A stretch of 64,000 nucleotides of DNA from Hydrogenobacter hydrogenophilus (GTDB lineage Bacteria; Aquificota; Aquificia; Aquificales; Aquificaceae). This document shows positions 63,876-64,000 of the stretch, piece after piece (position 1 is the stretch's first letter; each line of letters starts with the position of its first letter). The stretch covers positions 421,749 through 485,748 of the forward strand of contig NZ_OBEN01000001.1 in assembly GCF_900215655.1 (NCBI RefSeq), in the 5' to 3' direction. The notes below the pieces were generated by a model. That model was not told the origin of the DNA. It did no database searches and saw only the letters and a program-made list of their open reading frames with translations. A program made the position numbers and the translations under genes.

Positions 63876-63952
63876 TGGACATTATCAGTCTTTTCAAGGA
63901 GATAGGAGGCTGTTTGAAAAATCCCAGAGCATTGACAAAACTTGATTTCTAA
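63875..63952 (+). CDS. Possible 25-residue short ORF at the window end
   Basis: ATG 63875 overlaps the previous stop (TGATG), and the frame encodes 25 residues before TAA at 63950. An inverted repeat GGCTGTTT / AAACAGCC (63908-63915, 63953-63960) spans its end. It may be a real coupled small protein or a chance frame. Confidence 0.25.
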   Translation: MDIISLFKEIGGCLKNPRALTKLDF

Positions 63953-64000
63953 AAACAGCCCTCAAAAGCTCAAAAAATAAGTAAATCCCCCAAAGCACCA

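Noticed and set aside
63908..63960. Intrinsic terminator at the window end
   Set aside because: The inverted repeat has a loop of about 37 nt and no U-run; also the arms span the end of an ORF.
1..64000. CRISPR arrays, insertion sequences, rRNA
   Set aside because: No regularly spaced repeats, transposase frames or rRNA motifs were seen on reading both strands.

Overview
The window looks like chromosomal sequence from a thermophilic, chemolithoautotrophic member of the Aquificaceae (Hydrogenobacter / Thermocrinis / Aquifex type). The pointers are an RNA-free RNase P (HARP) gene, a RusA resolvase, a HisRS-like HisZ, biosynthetic genes scattered in unrelated operons, MqnD of the futalosine menaquinone route, a PycB/CfiA-type biotin carboxylase subunit, an archaeal-looking Ski2/Hel308-like helicase, and extreme packing. 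The genus is an inference from gene content; no rRNA is present.

Layout: 1-6.1 kb carries the end of argD, hisA, a panC-ribH-nusB operon, recO, rfaE2 and a large three-part lipoate-ligase fusion. 6.1-10.4 kb (minus) holds a polyprenol-kinase-like gene, a CBM48 protein, a cupin, dut, tRNA-Thr, pnp, rpsO and a small unknown. 10.4-16.9 kb (minus) is a type IV pilus minor-pilin/PilY1 operon. 17.0-25.8 kb (minus) is an eight-gene, tightly overlapping operon: DegT aminotransferase, molybdopterin-type protein, truncated CinA, lpxA, glmU, mtnP, rbfA, helicase. 25.9-34.7 kb holds a lipoprotein, acyP, a LysM/LytM protein, rusA, uvrC, hisZ, a macro-domain gene, tRNA-Arg, mqnD, a permease and a nuclease. 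34.7-41.0 kb (plus) has CDGSH, pirin, methyltransferase, small unknowns, an HD hydrolase and a TgpA-like transglutaminase. 41.0-50.5 kb has queF, wzm-wzt, mgtC, secF, queA, a CCA-type nucleotidyltransferase and an rplS-rnhB-HARP-nnr-LytM operon. 50.5-58.0 kb has gatA, the carboxylase subunit, a response regulator, a phosphoesterase, pyrG and rpiB. 58.0-60.6 kb is a mercury operon (csoR-like repressor, frameshifted merT, merP, merA). 60.6-64.0 kb has a sigma54 activator, folE, lpxI and unknowns.

The genes serve an outer-membrane envelope (LpxA, LpxI, GlmU, RfaE2, Wzm/Wzt, two divergent LytM proteins), surface pili, queuosine and tRNA/RNA maturation (QueF, QueA, CCA enzyme, HARP, RNase HII, PNPase) and core anabolism. 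No insertion sequence, prophage, CRISPR array or rRNA was found; the mer operon is the most accessory-looking segment. No stretch above 300 bases lacks a gene: the apparent gap at 59,941-60,280 is a frameshifted merT.

Two genome-wide habits stand out. All nine convergent gene pairs overlap at their 3' ends (4-26 bp), leaving no room for terminators. Many operon-leading genes carry a TATAAT/TAAAAT-like hexamer ending only 6-10 nt before the start codon, with no Shine-Dalgarno sequence, so their mRNAs are predicted to be leaderless. The other notable items are a tRNA-Thr whose 5' part encodes the C-terminus and stop codon of PNPase, the lipoate ligase/DUF116-like fusion, and the CsoR-type control of mer genes.
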